DNA of 64,000 bases from Pempheris klunzingeri (GCF_042242105.1 NC_092034.1:4179644-4243643); one strand, 5' to 3'; positions 11,881 through 24,967 are shown, numbered from the stretch's first letter. Made by a program: numbers and translations. Notes: a model not told the origin generated them from the sequence alone.

Positions 11881-14793
11881 AGTTTATGAATGAGAGAAAG
11901 CTTCAGAAATGATGCTCTGATTGGACGAGTGAAATGAGACTGTGAAATGAGCAACATGTCAACTGTTGCTTCGTTTATGACTGCTTTTATTTGATGAGGA
12001 CAAAATATAGATGTGTCAACACTAATGTGTGCTGGTAAAGTGCTTTGTATGCTAAATGTATTCAAATATAAATGAAGGTACGAGTGAGGGAGCGTTTGAA
12101 TTCAGTTTAACAGAAGAGCTACAATATACTGTGCATATTCCAAACAAACCCTGCTATGACTTCTGCAGTGCAAGCAAACTAGAAATATTTCATTTCAAAT
12201 ACAGTTTGTGAACATGAAGGAAATATACTTTTCTCATTTCTTTCCGTTCACCATGTTCTCCTATATTGTCTTTAGGTTTAATTATCAGTATCTTGGCCTT
12301 TACAGGTAGAAAACGAGAAGGATCACTTAAAGTTTGGTTTTAATAAAGATGCCCTGTCTTGTACTGTTACAGTAAAGTCAGTGTTCCTCTTCTCTTCTCT
12401 CCAATTAGTCTGAAAGTGTTCCCCAGCTCAGGACATAGAGGGAAATTTATCTCCACCTGTCACAATGTACCCGTTGTTAGCGGGAAATTGGCACGTCTGT
12501 GGTGGCTGTGGGAAAAGGGTTAAAATGTCCATTTATATATTAAATTTGTGTTTGGTAGGTATGGGTGTCGGAGAAGGAGAAGCTGCACATTCTTAGCCAC
12601 TATGCAAGGAAATATATTTAAATATACCAACATTTCAACATGTAAGTGTCCCTCAGGGTATTTTACAGCAGGTACACACACATGTGGGTTCACATGAAAG
12701 GAAATTGGAACTTGCATGGTTAAGGCACAGTCTAACGGACAAGTGTGCATAATTGCTTCATCTCCATAACTTGAAACATGGTATCAGTGTCATATGTAAA
12801 CCCCTTAAGCCCTAATGTTGGTATTTTTAGTTCAAAATATCACTTTTAAAATGCATCATGCAAAAGCCAAAGCTTTTCCTATTAGATACAGAATGTTTTT
12901 GTAAATGCAACGAATATTTTTCAACTATTGGTCATTTTTTAAATTCAATGCATTGTTTGAAAAGATGTAACTAGCCAAGATGTATGCATTAAGGACAACT
13001 TATACAGTGAGTCCAGTATTAGTGTCAATAAAATGAAGTGTTGCATGATTGCTATACTGAACTACTGTCATTTGGCTTATTGAAAGATTAAGCACAGTGT
13101 AACTCTTGTCCCTTTTGTAGCCTAATTTTAAAGAGCACTGATTAGTCTACTGAAACACCAGATAGCTTTTAGTGTTGACCAGTTTCTGGTTTCTGGTCTG
13201 CACTGGGTAGTTTCTCTGGTGCGCCTCGCTTGCAGCTTTGGTATGCATCACATATTTTCTTGTATGGTAAATTGTAAATGCACTTTGGGGCATGTCGGAA
13301 GAGTTAAGGTGCTGATCATGAGCCACAACATCCCCAGTTCTCACCTGGCAGAGGACTTTCGTTGCTTCACATTTCCCATCTCTCTCTTTTCGGTTTCCTA
13401 TCATCGCTCTACTTTCATCTAATATAAGCATAAAATGTCCCCAAGACAAAACTATAAAGAAGTCACCTCAGGGGCTCTGTAGACAGCAAATTCTGAATTG
13501 TAGTGAAGAGAGCTCTGCGTAGGAAGATATGAGGTATGATGTCAGCTTGCTATCAGTGTAGCAAGCAATCCTGATACTCTTCTGTGGTCTCTCTGCTTCC
13601 TATCGCTGAGGCTGCTCCTTTTTTGTTTCATTGACCAGCAGGTCAGCCTAATTTGTTAGTCCATCAAGCGGCTGATTAGCCTGTAGTGGCGCCAATGAAA
13701 AAGTGTGTTGAGGCCTCCTCATTGTGCATGCTGTGTGTATTTCTGTGTGTACCACACAGCGCCTGCAATGTGGAGGCTGAGACACGCACAGACGGCTCAC
13801 ACACACTTGCCACATGAATGGCTGGCTTTCAAGGACAAGTGACACAAAGAAAATAACAAGCTGTTTGTATTTTTTACATATTCTTAGCGCACATACTGTA
13901 TTTGCATTTGCAAGGTCTTAATTGCATTCTGGTCCGTTGCCATATTGACTGACCAAAGAGCAACTGCTTCATGTGACTTTCCCTGTGAGTCAAGTAGCTT
14001 TTGCTTTGTGTATAGGATCATCACAGTGTCCCTCTACACTTACAATCTATATGCAAGTGGGTGGTCTCAGCGACAGGAGTGTTCCTCTGTGGTAATACAG
14101 ACAGCTGAAGCTATCTTTGACCGTGCTTATTATCTGCTGCAGCACTCCTGCACTGCAGTGGCACCGTGGAGCTTTAGCAGCATAATGACCTGTGTAAGAT
14201 CCTTGTTTAGTGCTACACAAATGACAAGTTACATAAAACCATGGTTGTGCTGCGGTTAATGAACAAAAAAAAAAAACCCCTACATTATCCCATGTTGCAT
14301 GAATCTAAATTATGCAACCACTTTGATGCCTGGTCCCACTAGAATGTTAATGCTAATGGCCACGGAAATCTGTCAACCAATCTGTAAGCCTTTGCTTGAT
14401 GTCACATTTAAGAAATTTCCATACATCTTGCTATTCTGCACAATGTTTCCTTTTCCAATTAACTCAAATGGTATTGTAGCTTGTTTCTGATGACAAGCGA
14501 GTGTTCACCAGCTGCCATTTCTTCTAATTCCCACTTTTTCTAATTCCATGTCTGCCATTCTTAGTTCCACTTGCTCCGCCAGCCCTAGCCCTTCAATCAG
14601 GTGCATGCTAATTAGCTTAGCGTGGGGCTAGCAAATCCCATGGGGAGTGCCACCGGGTAATTAGCTCGTGGCTAATAGGCGTAGCAATGGCACTGGGGAG
14701 GCAGAGTGGAGACCAGCAGTCAGTTCCAGACAGTTGTTTGTCTCTTGTGGGTCTTGCTGTGATGTTGTCAGTGTACGCAAGAGGACACATTAA
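11881..14793. other. Non-coding stretch with a TAATTA-rich block
   Basis: No supported exon. The segment 14600-14690 contains the palindrome GCTAATTAGC at 14608-14617 and TAATTAGCT at 14658-14666, both homeodomain-type words. Otherwise the DNA is AT-rich, with a short A-run at about 14265-14276. Confidence 0.5.
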
Positions 14794-14880
14794 AGATGGG
14801 GGGAGGGAGGGAGGAAATGGAGAGGAGAGGAGAAGAGGAAAAGAGCTGGAACCAACGGGGAGACTGAAGGAGGGAAAAAG
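14794..14880. repeat. Homopurine-biased tract
   Basis: The plus strand is nearly all A and G for about 85 bp (GGGAGGGAGGGAGGAAATGG-type words), with few pyrimidines. This is low-complexity sequence, and the overlapping open frame is not a gene. Confidence 0.75.
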
Positions 14881-15084
14881 CGGTTACATGGACTGCATGC
14901 GTAACTTGATGTAACAGAGCTGAGCCAGACATCATCAGGATTGTGTTGTGTTGGGTGGAGGACAGACAGACAGAGGACTGTAGCTCTTTCTGTGGTGCTG
15001 TTTGTTATGCATCACATCCACTTGCTGCACCTCATAGTAGAATTTCAATAAATCACAACATGTTCGCACATTTTAAAATATAAA

Positions 15085-15370
15085 TATACTTAATATGCGC
15101 GGATATCTGATCAGGATGCCCTTGGGCATCTCCCATTGGAGATCTAGTGGGCACATTCAACTCAGAGGAGACACTGGTGCAGACCCAGAACACACTGGAG
15201 GGATTATAAATCTCATCTGGCCCATGAATGCCTCGGAAACTCCCCGGTGGAGCTGGAATGTGTTGCTTGGTAGGAGGAGGCCTGGAGTGCCCTGCTTGGC
15301 TTGAAACCAGACCAGGATAAGCGGAAGAAAATGGATGGAAGGAATGTTTGGATGGATGGATGGATGAACT
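15085..15370 (+). mobile_element. 3' end of a teleost non-LTR retrotransposon (LINE)
   Basis: The plus strand matches the familiar extreme 3' end of a fish LINE open reading frame and its tail. The words GGATGCCCTTGGGCATCTCC, AGACCCAGAACACACTGGAG, GCCTCGG and GGTGGAGCTGG precede GGATAAGCGGAAGAAAATGG and a GATGG-type tandem tail up to about 15366. In the intact family this encodes the C-terminal end of the reverse-transcriptase protein (RMPxGRLP...RW-type motifs). Here that frame is eroded by substitutions and shifts. It is a 5'-truncated dead copy. Placement in Rex1 or an L2-like clade is tentative. Confidence 0.75.
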
Positions 15371-16535
15371 TGTCCGGCATGCTGACCTAAACAACATACC
15401 TTGCTCATATGTCTCATGAACTGCTAAATTATGAAGCTGCCAGCTGTATTTACTACTACTTTTAATTCAGGTGTTTCTATTATTTATTTTCCACCCCATT
15501 CTCATTTGTGAGGGCAAGCTAAATAACAGAAACACCTCTCTGTATGGTTCGATACAGTTCAAAAACATCCTTCAAAATAACAATGCTCCATTTAGTTTTA
15601 GCTTGGTGTAGCCAATGGACTGTCAAATCTGAGTGTATTCTCCTAATAGATGTGTGTGTGTGTGTGTGTATATGTATGTATGTGGAGTAGAGCAAGCTTG
15701 GGGAGTTCTGAAGAAAAAGAATATTTTAAAAGACTGCACACCAAATAATGCCACGCTTCAGTGAGTGTTGTGCAGCAGAAACTGTGGGACCCACAGCAGG
15801 GACAACCCTAAAAGCTTAACCTGCTGGGAGTTGCTGGCTAAAAATCTCAAGAAAGGAGGAACCTGGAACGCTCAGTGCACGTTGTTTGTTGGTTATATTT
15901 TGGTGTTCACAGTGGTTTCCAGCATAGTGATGACATTTTCAAGACTTTTTTCCCCCCCCAGACATTATTTGCTTAGTGGTCCAAACGGCTGGTCCCGGCT
16001 AAACGGTTTTCATTTCTCTGATGAATCAGGCAGTAGTGGACACACACCATTTATTTGGAGTACTGCAAAAGGAAATTAACCACGTGGGAGGGAAAATGCA
16101 TAGTTACTGATGAGAGGAGGGCTGATAAAAGCAATGAGAAGTTTGTGCTGTATGTAGGATGGTAAAGCAGGAAGCAGCTGTCTTTGAACCTGCACATTTA
16201 GAACCAGAAAGGAATAACTAACGAGGCAGCCAGGCTGATTTTGTGTCTCTCAAAAGCAAACTGAGGTAATGTACTCTGCCTGAGGAGTGATATGTATTGA
16301 TGACAGAGAGAAGAGTGGTTGACTGTCTTTTTGCAGTGCATTACACATAAATATCCACTGAATGTTCTTTGTGGAGAAGAAAAGGTTGATCTTTTCCATT
16401 GAGCACTGACACTTAAGCAGCAGATTTAATCTACTCACCATTTTCAAATTCCAGTTGCACATGATTTGAAAAATGCCAGAGCCTGATACGAATCTCATCC
16501 ATTTCTTGGATTTTCATCTTGCTTGTTTAAGTGCA
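15371..16535. other. Non-coding stretch, no gene seen
   Basis: It contains a GT/ATGT array at 15650-15682 and a C-run at about 15952-15959. The 104-codon frame at 15765-16079 has no recognisable domain and I do not call it. Confidence 0.6.
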
Positions 16536-16591
16536 GAGAGAGGCAGCAAGGAAGAGATAAGGAGAGGGAAAGAGAGAGGAGAAAACAGGTT
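16536..16591. repeat. Purine-rich (GA-type) tract
   Basis: About 55 bp of A and G, with AGAGAGAGG-type words on the plus strand. Confidence 0.75.
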
Positions 16592-16655
16592 GGGGACTCA
16601 CTTAGTCATTTTACTGTAGGGCAAGTCCAAACTTGGCCTTGTGTAAGGAGGGCTG

Positions 16656-16656
16656 A

Positions 16657-16687
<31 letters not shown>

Positions 16688-16688
16688 T
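16656..16688. repeat. (CA)n microsatellite
   Basis: CA array of about 33 bp with one ATA interruption. Confidence 0.92.
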
Positions 16689-19600
16689 GCTCGACCATGC
16701 ATTCACATACGCACATCAAACAAATAGCTGCACACTAAGACAGAAATGCAAATATGCATTCGTCCCCACACACAATTACTCTCACACCCATACAGCAGGA
16801 TTATTCATTTATTCAGAGATGGCTGACTCAGGTTGCAGAACTACTCCTGCACTGGTCCTGCCCACACTCCATTTAACACATCTGAAAGAGTTATTGGGTG
16901 TGTAAATGAGCAGAGCAGTCACCTTTTCAACAGACTGTGGACAATGTTTTACAGAGGAGGATGCACCACATTACGCACCGGCCCAGTCTGTAAACTTCGT
17001 TAGAGCCACATCGAAAACAAGTCACACATCACGTCAGCGCTTGTTCCTTAACTGCACATCCCAAATTATGACTGGTGCTTAAAGGCGTCAGTGTGCTGTA
17101 ACACACACATACATCTTCCAGTTCACCTCCCACTGCTACTTGCAAAGAAAGCCAGGACGCTCTTGAATAATGTAGCACTCATATAGGTTCATATCAGGTT
17201 TATGTCAGATAAATACTACAACACCCTTGAGCCCCAGTTGATAACCTGTTTGACCCAAAATCCAAATTTAGATCTATTTGAGCTACAGATTGTATTACCT
17301 GCTTTCTGAAGAATATAGTCTTTCGTGTCTTCCCTCCATTACCAACACATGTTCGGTAGAAGAATTTAAGCTCGGATTGGATGTTTGTTCTAGAAACGTA
17401 TCTTGGGAGTCCTAGTTAACCTCTATTTTTTAATGTACACCAGGCTTGTACCTTCATCTTTTTGTCAAAGAACCAGCTATTTTTTATCCACAGTTGTTAA
17501 TCCGCTTGTTTGATGATTAAATCAAGAGTTTAGTGTTGATCCACACCTCAGAAGTGACTTACCTGGGAGTAAAATAACGCTGTATGCGAAAAATAAATGG
17601 CAATTTTACTTCCTGAACTGGGGACACTCCAAAATAGTTCCTCACACTTTGCAAATCTAGTGAGCAGCTGTGCAGAGGAGAAAAACTAGGTGGACAGAGT
17701 TTGTCTCTCTGACTCCCTTTCTCATTTTTCACACGATTACTTCTGTCACTTCTTGTGTGTACAGCCACGTGCTACACTGTGAATTCGGTCTGTAGAAAAG
17801 TACAAACTTTTTTTATTCCCACGTCATCAGATACCGCAACTTTCTCACACCCCTCGACGCACGAGGCACCCATCTTCAGCAATTTTAGGCTCTCGGAGCA
17901 ACTCATTTCTCATTTCCAGGCCATCAAATACTAATGCCCCTTAAGCATCTGTAGGAGACACCTCAGCCCTTCACCTTGCTGCAGTCTTACACTACAGACG
18001 CTCCAGGCTGCCTTGTTCATAGTTATCAAATGTCACGCGACATGTGACATAGTGATGATGGGCTTTGACCTTTTGGCCACACAACATACAACGTGAACAG
18101 GGTCTTTTTAAGCATGCTGGTGCCTTAACACTAGAATTGGCATGATATCAAATTGTATGTTTATGATTTGAAATCTCATCATAATAGCACAGCTTTGAGG
18201 AAAATTAAGCTCTGTCTAATTTCTATTGTTCTTAATTGCTTTTCTTTATCTAAAATGTAACCTTGGTTGTTAACTCCCACAGCAGAAGTGAATTTCTCAA
18301 ATCAGGACATCAGTTTATAGTATTTTCTGCTTCATATGTCATTCAGTTGATTTTATTCAACGTTACAATAGCCAGTCTGTGAGTTCCCACTGTGGGTGGT
18401 CCAGTGGGAAATTAAGGCCCAAGTCTGACAGTGTTCATGTTACTGTTCAAGGCTGCAAAGCACAACAAAGACAGACCTGATCGGTCCAAAACATTTCCCA
18501 TCCTCTCACCCTTGGCTCTGTCTCTTCCACTTGATGTTTTGTTAGCTGAGGACATGGCAAGGGAAATATAACGAAGGGAAGGGGAGACGGAGAGGGCAGG
18601 GTCTATCGATCTGGCTCTACAGACACTAGTGGGATGAAAGTCAAAGTAAGAGAAGCGGGAGTCAAGATGCATCTTAAACTCTGTTTTTGTCCTCCATGAT
18701 TAAATCAGACGTAGAAGTCCCATATTTGTTCCCTCTTTCTACCTTCTATTGTTTGCAATTTCTTCTAATTTGTCAGATTTTTCTCAAACTTTAAGGGGAA
18801 CTTTGGCTCAGTTGTCTCTGACCTAGTTTGAGTTGCAGGCAGGGTTGGGCTCTGACAAACAGTTCCAGTTCAAAGCTGGTATTACCTGGATTTGTTGAGC
18901 TCTTAGTGTAACAAATCCTTTCTCTAATCTTTCACCTCCTCTCTTTTTTATTAGCAAACACTAATGCATGAATCATTCAGGCAGTCATTTACTTAAATAG
19001 AGAACAAGACCAAAAAATGAGTTTTGGTTATTTGAATATTGGAGCTCTGAGAAGAATTTTTTTTTTTTTTGGTGTCAATCTAAAACGGGATGAGTTTAAA
19101 AGGATCGGATTAGAGAATTAGATTTGATTAAATGCCACTGAACCCTAAAGTTAATGTGAGGTTTCCTCTGTGGTATTAGGACTTCTAGGACTTCTTTTGA
19201 GCTCATACTATTAACAAATTTGCCACAGTTTAAGACAATGAGAATAAGATGTTTACTATTTTAATACATGGGCTCATTTTCTTTTGTTTTCTCCAACCAA
19301 TGTGAATGAATGTATGAATGTAGCTAGATTGCTATACACTCCCAATCCTGTGTACTTCTACAGTCCTGCCTGATTGGTCAGCTGTTCATGTAAAGCAGGG
19401 AAACAACCATCAAATGGACACAAAATGTATCTGAAACGCTGAACAAATCACAGATGTGGATGGATTTAGAGGTTTTACACAAGTTTTCTCTGTTCTCAGT
19501 TAGATTTAAAATAAAGGTCTGTGCAAAGTCTTCCTGCACCCGTCAGCAGGTTTGTATTGTTTGAATTATTCTATTAGAATGTTTTTTTTCAGTCCTATTG

Positions 19601-20116
19601 TGCTTGAAGCTTCTATAATGCATTCGTTTGGGACTATTGAGCTGCGTATCAATGCACAGTTAGTGCTGTATTGAGTATTTATGGTCTGGGTAACTCTGGC
19701 TCAACCCTGCAGTGCCCACATTCATTATAGTGATGAAACATGTGCGACAATGTGGCTCAATGATGTGTTTTAATGATTTTGTGGCAATACGGAGCTTAAC
19801 TGGCACAGAGGAATTAAATAAATGAATGTTTGAATCCCCATTCAATACTTGCTAATATAATCAATTCGTTGTTGGTTTGAATAAGAAAACTCACCAGCCT
19901 TATCATTTAAGCTAATTGTGGCTTGTTGATTGTAGAAAAGATTTGTGTTTGATAGTGCGTACCATGTAATTACAACATCTTTGTTTCGAATTTGACTCCA
20001 TGACCTCACCCTCCGTGTCCCTGTCTCTCATGCCTGGTAACTAATAAATACAGCATGTCACGGTCATAAACACAGTGACACATTGGAGGCAGCATGTTTC
20101 TTGAGTCATTCGACTC
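16689..20116. other. Non-coding stretch, no gene seen
   Basis: No supported exon, RNA gene or classifiable transposon. Open frames are short (86 codons or fewer) and unrecognised. A T-run lies at about 19060-19071. The sequence looks like ordinary intronic or intergenic DNA. Confidence 0.6.
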
Positions 20117-20241
20117 TCGTCTCTCTCTCTCTCTCTCTCTCCCCCCTGCAACCTACTCATGTTTTACAGTTCCTTCGTTTGCTTTGACATTTTGTTTCTC
20201 TCTCTCTCTCTCTCACACGCATAAACACACACATGCACACA
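20117..20241. repeat. (CT)n arrays followed by CA-rich DNA
   Basis: A CT array at 20119-20142 and a second at 20197-20214 lead into imperfect CA-rich sequence to about 20241. Confidence 0.9.
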
Positions 20242-20639
20242 GCCACGCGGCGCTGAAGGTCCCCTCTGGGCAGATTAATTAGAGATGCTGTTTGGAAATG
20301 TAGACAAAGCTAAAACAATGTTGAACTTCACCTGACTGCAGCATGCAAAGCTTCTGTTTCTCTGACCACACACGTACACTCTGTCTGTGTAGGATTTCAT
20401 ATTGGTATGCAGAACCAGTAACCCTGGGAGAGTTATTCTGCCTCAGTCCATTAATGTACGTTATCTCTCCCATTCTGTTTATTTTCTATCACCGTTCTGT
20501 CTCTTCTCTCTGTTATGGACATTTTCTGTATCTCTTCAACTGCTTCTAAGTTTGTACATTTGCTGTAATCTTTCTGTATGCCTTCTGTCTCCCTCTCAGC
20601 CTCTCATTAGATTTGCAACCCAAATAAAAAAACAAAATG

Positions 20640-20835
20640 GGATGGAAAACACCCCCTCCACCCCCCCTCCCCTGCTCCTCCAGCCTCCATTTGCTCTTCT
20701 TTTCTCTCTTCACCTCATCCTTTTATGCTCCTGCCTTTTCCTCCGCCTCCTCTCGTCTCCCTGTCTCCCTCCTACGCCCCTCTCACCTCTTCAGCTGCTT
20801 CTGCTCTATCCTTTTTTTCCTCACAGCGAGAGCCA
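20640..20835. repeat. Pyrimidine-rich tract
   Basis: About 195 bp that is mostly C and T on the plus strand. It generates a spurious 170-codon open frame rich in Ser, Leu and Pro. A purine (GA)n array follows directly, so the two blocks are partly complementary. Confidence 0.8.
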
Positions 20836-20849
20836 CCATTTGAGTACGA

Positions 20850-20865
20850 CGGAGGGAGAGAGAGG

Positions 20866-20892
<27 letters not shown>
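20850..20892. repeat. (GA)n microsatellite
   Basis: GA array of about 42 bp with GGAG interruptions at its left end. Confidence 0.92.
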
Positions 20893-20896
<4 letters not shown>

Positions 20897-21139
20897 AGAT
20901 ACAAAACAAAATAGAAAGTCTGCAGCACCTGCTCTTACAAAATGGCTGCAGACGTGACGGTAAAAAGTGGTTTTGGAAGTGCAGGTGACTTGTAACATCA
21001 GGATGTCAAATTGCTGCATTTGAGGGCCTGTTGTCGGTGGAGTGGAGACATCTGTTTAGAGGTGAAGCATGAATGAAAAGCACAACATCTTGGCATAAAC
21101 ACCCATTTTCTTTTTTTGTTTTATGCTCATAAATATGCT

Positions 21140-21300
21140 CTCTCCTCCTTTTTCTCCGTGATCTCGTCCCGTCTTTGGCTTTTTTTCTCCCTCTGCATCT
21201 CCTCATTTTTCTCTTCCTTCCTTCCTTCCTTCCTTCCACCTCCCCCTTGTCGCCTCCACTCCCTCTTGCTCTGCCTCTCTTTTCCGTCTCTCTGTGGCAA
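21140..21300. repeat. Pyrimidine-rich tract with (TTCC)n
   Basis: C/T-rich plus strand, including a perfect CTTC tetranucleotide array at about 21213-21238. The open frames on both strands are low-complexity artefacts. Confidence 0.85.
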
Positions 21301-21603
21301 TGACTACTGAATCAGTCAGAGACAGACGGTGCGTGGGGTCTCCCTGGAGGAGGGATAAAAACACTCACAAAGCGCACACATACAAACGCACGTATGCGCG
21401 AAGACATATGCCCGAGCACCAAAGCCCTCTGTCTCCCCAGCCATACGAACATGCACAGGAAGACGCACGCTGGGATGATTTTCACGCTGATAAATTCTGA
21501 CAGTGTAATTTCCCTTATCTGTAATCTGCAGACACAAAGTCTCAAATAGCTTCTTCAAACATTGGTGAAGCCATGGGGACGCTCCAAGGAGATTAATGGA
21601 AAA

Positions 21604-21624
21604 CTCACACACACACACACACAT
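21604..21624. repeat. (CA)n microsatellite, short
   Basis: CA array of about 20 bp within a wider CA/TG-rich area (21360-21680). Confidence 0.85.
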
Positions 21625-21689
21625 GTTCAGGAAAGCACACATGGGCACAGCTGCACACATGGACAGACACACACTGTGTGTGAAACACC

Positions 21690-22550
21690 ATGCTTTTTAA
21701 CTGCACTGCTGCTGATCTCCCTGTTAACAATAATCAGACGGCTCTTCTTCTCTTTTGATGTGTTTCTTTATAAGCATCCTTCTGGGGCTTCACTTTGATT
21801 TTGATTAACACTAACTGAACTCTGTGTGTGTTAGTGTGTAATCTCCTTTGCTGAGTGTTGAGGCCCCGTGTCACCAGATTAAAAGTCGACACATGGCAAA
21901 GAAACTGACATGGCTTAACAATTAAGATACTGTAAACACACATGTGCACTTCCAACTGTGATGTCAACAGCGCACATACGCTGAATCTTTTCAAGTCCAC
22001 ATTTCTAGACCGAATACACGTGTTCACATCTTCAACATGGTTGAAATCTCCAGGATTCTGTGGAGGGATTCTTCTGTCTGTAGTTTTCAGGGTCATGAAT
22101 ACACTCTCAGCCGTCCTGTTTCGAAGGTTGTTTCAAATCGTATCAAGAAGTGCGGTTTTGGTTCACCTGAATTTGGATGACACGCTCGGTGCATCCTTCC
22201 TGGCCCTCACCAATCCCATAATTCACTGCATGCCAGTTGGCTATTCAACAGAGCATTCTGGTGACACGTTTAAGCTCATAATGTCAGTAAATATCGCTGC
22301 TGTAATTTGCACTCAGGTGCTTATCTATCAAGGGCAAGTGTATCACCTTAACTGCATGATATAAAAAATATTAATGATATATTTAAAACACATTCACTGC
22401 AAAGTAAAAACAGTTTTATGTGAAGAAGACAAGCAATTTAATACTCTGATGGATCTGGACTCTGAACTCATCATCATTAAATCTTAGCTGTTTCCTTTTT
22501 TGGACGAATTGGCACTAATGTCCATGTGGTTGTCAGCAGAGCCGCCATTT
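21690..22550. other. Non-coding stretch, no gene seen
   Basis: The overlapping 120- and 140-codon frames on opposite strands carry no recognisable motif and are not called. No RNA gene or repeat signature is seen. Confidence 0.5.
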
Positions 22551-22551
22551 T

Positions 22552-22740
22552 GGTTCAGGCTGAAATGTCTCAGCAGCTACCTGATGGACCGCCATGAATT
22601 TTGGTACCAATGTGTATGGTGGTATTTTGATGATCACCTGACTTTTCATTTAGTGCCACAACAGGTTGATGTTTGGGTGAAATGTCTGGACAACTATTTG
22701 ATGGATTACTATGAAATAAGGTGCAGACATTCATATAGAC
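22552..22740 (+). repeat. Interspersed repeat R1, copy b
   Basis: It carries the R1 signature twice in tandem. One starts at about 22561 (GAAATGTCTCAGCAGCTACC, then GCCATGAATTTTGGTACCA, then a CACCTGACTTTTCATTTAGT block). The other starts at about 22680 (GAAATGTCTGGACAACTATT, then ATGAAATAAGG and GCAGACATTCAT). The internal duplication is itself a feature of the family, since copies c and f also show it. No terminal repeats or coding capacity are seen. Confidence 0.7.
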
Positions 22741-23278
22741 AGCTCTGTATGTGTCATTATGGTCCTCACTTCTCATTAAAGTCGAGCTTTTTGCTACATT
22801 CTGTTGCTCATCTTGAATAGTTGATGTGTGATTATATCACCCGAGACAAATTGATTAGTCGAAAGAAAGAAATCTACAGGGACAGTCCTAATCTATTTCA
22901 ATCCTCACAAAATGCCCTTATTAAATGGAACACAATTAGCTCCAGAGTGCAAAATGTGAAGCTTTCTCTGTCTGTGGCAGCCGGGCTGATGGCCATGGCA
23001 TCACTCAAACAAAATTCTCAAAACTGTTTGACTGTTTGACAGACTGCTGATATGTTTATGTTGGCTTTGACATGGTTGGCTCACACATGCATCTCTCCTG
23101 GGAGGAACGATGGCTGAAATGAAATGACACTGTGTGATTTGAGATCATTGCTGAGGCTGTGAATTGATGATAAGACTAGAGCTCCACGAAAAAAAACACA
23201 TTTCATGTGTTTACTAGATTACTAGACTCCAATCCCGTTCCACTTGGACACAAAAGATGAACCACAGCTTCAGGCACA
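22741..23278. other. Non-coding stretch, no gene seen
   Basis: Nothing supported beyond AT-rich unique-looking sequence. Confidence 0.5.
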
Positions 23279-24010
23279 ACTGTTTGCTCGCTCGCTCTGG
23301 GAAGCGGAGAAGGCGACACGGGGAGGATGCAGCAATAAACACAAAAGGGCAGGCAATGCGGTGGAGAAATGACAGGGCAATTTTTTGGAGGAGGAAGACA
23401 TGCTTACTGGAGGATGGAGTGAAGGGTGGGCCAAAGAAAAATTTAAGGACAGGGAGAGATTAATGGCAGAAAATGCCAGAAATTAGAATTGGGAGAATGG
23501 GAAGGAGGAGGCAGAGAGATTTAGAGGTGTCAAGCGTAAGAAAAAGTGACACCTAAATAAAAAAGAGATTAACGGATGAAGGACCGAAATGCAGGGAAGT
23601 AGAGAGGGGAAAGAAAAGGTGGGGGGAAGAAGAGGGAGGCATTAGGAGTGATTTAAAGATGTGTTTTCAGACTTCTTGCCAAACCTCTGGAGCCAAACTC
23701 CACCCAAAGTATAGAAAGAGGGATGAAGGCAGTGAAGGGGAGAGACAAAAAGAGTAGGATTAGACACATTCAGTGGATGGATGGATAGACTGGTACCTTA
23801 AAGTACATTCATACGTGTGCACAGATGTCGGAGATGGTTGAAGCAAAGACGAAGAGAGTTTTAATTTCTCTCAGCAAACCCCTGAGGGAACAGGAGAGGG
23901 CAAGTGAAGTCAAGAGGGATGAAATGCAAGAGATGGAAAAAAAAAAGGAATAAATCAATGATGCAGCAGAAGAGAAAGAATAGGAAAACCTGAAAGGAAA
24001 AGTGAGGGTT
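23279..24010. repeat. Long purine-biased region
   Basis: For roughly 700 bp the plus strand is dominated by A and G, with recurring GGAGAGA, GAAAGAAAAGG and GAGGAGG words. No open frame of note lies within it. Such strand asymmetry is low complexity rather than genic. Confidence 0.6.
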
Positions 24011-24967
24011 GAATTATCAAATGTTCAGGGCAAATACAGCAGTAATGACTCCAAGTTTCCTTTCATTCAGACATATCTTTATGTCCTGCATGACCTTTAT
24101 TTAATATATTTCTCTCTTACTCACTTTTACTCTCTAACCATGCCTCTCTATTCCATTCTTGCTTTTTATTTCTAGATATAGCACACAAAGAATGGTGATG
24201 ATAAAGAAGGAAGGCTCTGTTTTTATGTCCTATTGAGCATTGTTGTGTCCTCTTACTACTTGTTGATGCAGTGGTGCATTGTTCCCAAAAGAATCATTAA
24301 AGTTTAATCAGACTGCAGCTCTGTCAGTCCCAATTCTTCTTAGTTTAAAGCTAATTCAGACTGTTTTGCCGCAAGGAAGACTGGCTCTCCTCATTTGGGA
24401 GAGTTTGTGTCCCTAGAGGATCATCAAAACCTGTGGTTTTCAAATTATTTTCTGATTTATATCTTTCTCAGCCATTAAGCTGCTCGAACACCTCAAAAAT
24501 TGGCCCATCTTCTTCTTTACATGTTATTTATCTGAGTGAATCTTGCTAATTTGAGTCTTGGCAGCCTTGACAATAGAAGAGTGTGGTTCAGGTATGGTTC
24601 AAGTTTAGTTTTCTCTGTCTCACAGCACAGTTTCCATCGAGACCGCAGTTGTAAGATGTAAAATGCCCACTCCAATGATATTAAAGCTCGTTACTGCAAC
24701 AGATTCTCTGACGGCAGCCAAGCAAGTGAAGTCAAATTGTGGAGCTGCTCCAACTGAAAGACAGCTGACTGTTTTTTTTTTTGACATGGCGAGCATCCAT
24801 CTGATCGTCCAACGGCCAGACTGGTGATCATCAGGGCAATCAATTAGGCAACCCCTCCCACCCCCACCACCTCCCTGGGGAGAACTGGCCTAATTCTAAA
24901 GTGAGTTGAGATCCCCTCATGTAGCCCGTCTTGCTATTTAGAAAATCTAGCCAAACGATTAGGTTCA
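24011..24967. other. Non-coding stretch, no gene seen
   Basis: No gene supported. A T-run lies at about 24772-24782 and a C-rich segment at about 24855-24880. Confidence 0.5.

Noticed and set aside
20402..20914. A 170-codon plus-strand open frame
   Set aside because: Its composition follows the pyrimidine-rich tract and the (GA)n array, so it is low-complexity translation.
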